A stretch of DNA of 41,119 bases. Origin: Nocardioides sp. LHD-245 (lineage in GTDB: Bacteria; Actinomycetota; Actinomycetes; Propionibacteriales; Nocardioidaceae). The notes below the pieces were generated by a model. That model worked only from the letters and a program-made list of their open reading frames with translations, was not told where the DNA came from and searched no databases. The stretch spans positions 1 to 41,119 of the forward strand of contig NZ_JAVFWN010000026.1 of assembly GCF_030929495.1 (NCBI RefSeq), written 5' to 3'. A program made the position numbers and the translations under genes. Of this stretch, positions 39,642 to 41,119 are shown one piece after another. Positions within the stretch are counted from its first letter, which is position 1; each line of letters opens with the position of its first letter.

Positions 39642-40859
39642 TCAGAGTCTGGGCGCCTGCCATGGCATATGGGCGGGGAGTCTCGTCGCCGATCCCGCTG
39701 GAGTGAGACGGTCAGTCCGTGTCGGTGGGGAGAGGCGACCGGACCTGTTTGGAGTCGCGCTTTGCGGCTGGTTCAAGACACCGTCGATGGCGTCGCGAGT
39801 GCGTTGGCCGGAGGTAGGCATGAGGTGGGTGTAAGTGCGGAGAGTGAAGCCGGGATCGGCGTGGCCGAGGTATTCGCTCAGGGCCTTGATCGACTCTCCG
39901 GCGTCGAGCAGCGTGCTGGCGTAGAAGTGGCGGAGCGCGTGGGTGCCGTTCTCGCGCTTGGCCTCGATGCCCGCCTTCTCCAGGGCCGGACGCCAGAGGT
40001 AGGTGTTGAAGTAGTTGCGGTTGAGTGCGCCTCGCTCCCGCGTGGTCAGAAGCAAGGTGAAGGTACGTTCCGGTCCGTCGAGTCGGTCCCAGGGAAGTGT
40101 CACCTCACGAGGTGGGTAGCGGGTCATGTGCTCGTTGATCGCGTCGAGCACTGAGTCGGGCAGTGGCACGCACCGTGTCTTGCGTCCCTTGGGCAGGCCG
40201 AAGAGCTGCTTGTTGCTGGCACGGAGTTTGACCTGGCGGACGATCTCGATCTCGCCCTTCTCGATGTCGATGTCCTCGGGGGAGAGGCCGAATATCTCGC
40301 CTTGCCGCAAGCCGAGGCCGGCACCGAGTTGAGCGACCAGTTGGTAGCGATCGGGGAGGGCGCTTCGGACGTTCGTGACCTGTCCGGCCGTCCACGGCGT
40401 GAGCTTGCGCTGCTCGGGCTTGGGCTGACGCACCGAGGGAGCCTTGCAGGGGTTCTTCTGGATCAGCGAGTCGTCTACGGCCGCGGTGAAGACGGTGGAG
40501 ACATTGGCGAAGATGACCTGCTGGTAGGTGGGAGCCAACTCGGACAGGCCACGAAGCCAGGTCTGGATGGTGGACGGTTTGACGTCGCTCAGCAGTTTCG
40601 AGCCGAGGCCCGGATAGGCGTGCAACCGCAGGCGCAGTTCGACGGCCTCTCGTGTGCCTTCGTCGAACGTCTGAGCTTCCAGCCACTCCGCGGCGTAGTC
40701 CTTGAAGCTGATCTTGCCGGCGTCTGGATCGAAGTATTGGCCGCGCACGATGTCGGCAGACACTGTGGCCGCGAATCGGTTGGCGTCCGTCTTGCGGGTG
40801 AAGGTCTTTGAGCGAGCCCCGCCGCCAGGCTCGCGCCACCGGACGATGTACCTGAGCTG
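39642..40859 (-). pseudogene. int: tyrosine integrase with 5' end removed by an IS3-type element
   Basis: This is a phage/ICE-type tyrosine recombinase. An AP2-like region at the N-terminus (QLRYIVRWREPGG, then SKTFTRKTDANRF) is followed by a SAM-like domain (DYAAEWLEAQ) and a catalytic domain. Catalytic residues are visible: Arg in GLGLRQGEIFGL, the HALRH box, and LGHADPGFTLRTYTHL with the nucleophile Tyr. Coding similarity begins at 40859, exactly at the end of the IS3-type element, and no start codon remains before 40763 (GTG). The first ~10-20 residues are missing. A truncated product from the GTG would lack the arm-binding domain and probably not function. Confidence 0.8.
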
Positions 40860-41119
40860 TGAATCGCCCCGGGTTTCGTGGAGGCTCGGTTACTTGGAAC
40901 CAGCCCCGGTCGGGACAGGTGTTTCAACGTAGTCGGTGACGACGTCGTTGGCCCAGTGGTTGGCCTCGAACTCGGTCGGTGGGACGAGTCCGATCTCGCC
41001 GTGAAGGCGCCGGTGGTTGAACCAGTCGACGTACTCGGCGACGGCGATCTCGACGTCGGTCACGTTCTTCCAGCCGCCCTTGGGGCGCATGGCCGGGTTG
41101 CGGATGCACTCGGCCTTGA
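40860..41119 (-). mobile_element. IS3-family insertion sequence, one end (partial)
   Basis: The element begins with a TGAATCGCCCCGGGTTTCGT end at 40860, similar in type to IS3-group terminal repeats, and contains the transposase 3' end. It runs off the window edge, so its other end and target duplication cannot be seen. It is inserted in the integrase gene. Confidence 0.65.
40890..41119 (-). CDS. IS3-family transposase, C-terminal part
   Basis: This is the end of a DDE-type (rve-domain) IS3 transposase, partial at the window edge. The segment KAECIRNPAMRPKGGW, then AVAEYVDWFNHRRLHGEIG and PPTEFEANHW, matches the family's C-terminus after the catalytic Glu. At least 75 residues are present. 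Its TAA at 40890-40892 lies 30 nt inside the IS end. It catalyses transposition of its own element and is responsible for the integrase break. Confidence 0.9.
   Translation of the reverse strand, partial: KAECIRNPAMRPKGGWKNVTDVEIAVAEYVDWFNHRRLHGEIGLVPPTEFEANHWANDVVTDYVETPVPTGAGSK

Noticed and set aside
1..41119. CRISPR array, rRNA or tRNA genes, replication origin
   Set aside because: I saw no regularly spaced direct repeats, no rRNA-like sequence, no complete tRNA and no DnaA-box cluster.

Overview
The window is high-GC DNA with GTG/ATG starts, GA-rich ribosome binding sites and many 4-nt start/stop overlaps. This fits an actinobacterium, possibly Nocardioidaceae-like; that placement is by style and family content only, because no marker gene is present. 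It splits into a catabolic/transport half (about 1-20,660) and an accessory, defence-rich half (about 20,600-41,119) that looks less GC-rich by eye.

Catabolic half. After the tail of an unknown gene and a 48-bp palindromic terminator come a minus-strand Gfo/Idh/MocA dehydrogenase and a coupled VOC protein-SDR pair. A divergent promoter at about 4,090-4,260 then serves an SDR plus an FBP-type zinc-finger protein on one side. On the other side is a branched-chain-type ABC importer: a lipoprotein, a LivG-like ATPase, and a single 947-aa protein that fuses LivH, LivM and LivF. The importer is followed by an SGNH/GDSL hydrolase, a creatinase-like M24 protein that has lost most metal ligands, and a TetR regulator. 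A PucR-type regulator lies divergent to a 1164-aa indolepyruvate ferredoxin oxidoreductase-family protein, an HSDL2-like SDR and a second TetR with a nearly identical DNA-binding domain. A nearly identical 17-bp inverted repeat lies before the importer and before the M24 gene, so these units probably form one regulon for importing and breaking down an amide-, ester- or acyl-type substrate that I cannot identify.

Stress segment (18,736-20,658). An Ohr-like peroxidase gene, a DUF308-like membrane protein and a truncated, frameshifted flavoprotein disulfide reductase remnant lie divergent from a TetR gene, with an operator-like inverted repeat between them.

Accessory half. A PIN-domain toxin-antitoxin pair, a DUF4262 protein, a twice-frameshifted gene and a MORN-repeat protein lead into a complete Wadjet operon (jetABCD, minus strand, every junction overlapping by 4 nt). 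Divergent from it is a translationally coupled three-gene operon: an OLD-family ATPase/TOPRIM nuclease, a 103-aa unknown, and a 991-aa PHP-phosphoesterase/SMC-type ATPase (TrlF-like). This three-gene set is the best candidate for a little-described defence system. Beyond it are two minus-strand genes, a 354-aa unknown and a 366-aa protein with a PD-(D/E)XK nuclease motif. A tyrosine integrase follows, its 5' end cut off by an IS3-family element that runs off the window. The integrase and IS suggest the defence island arrived on an integrative element that may now be immobile.
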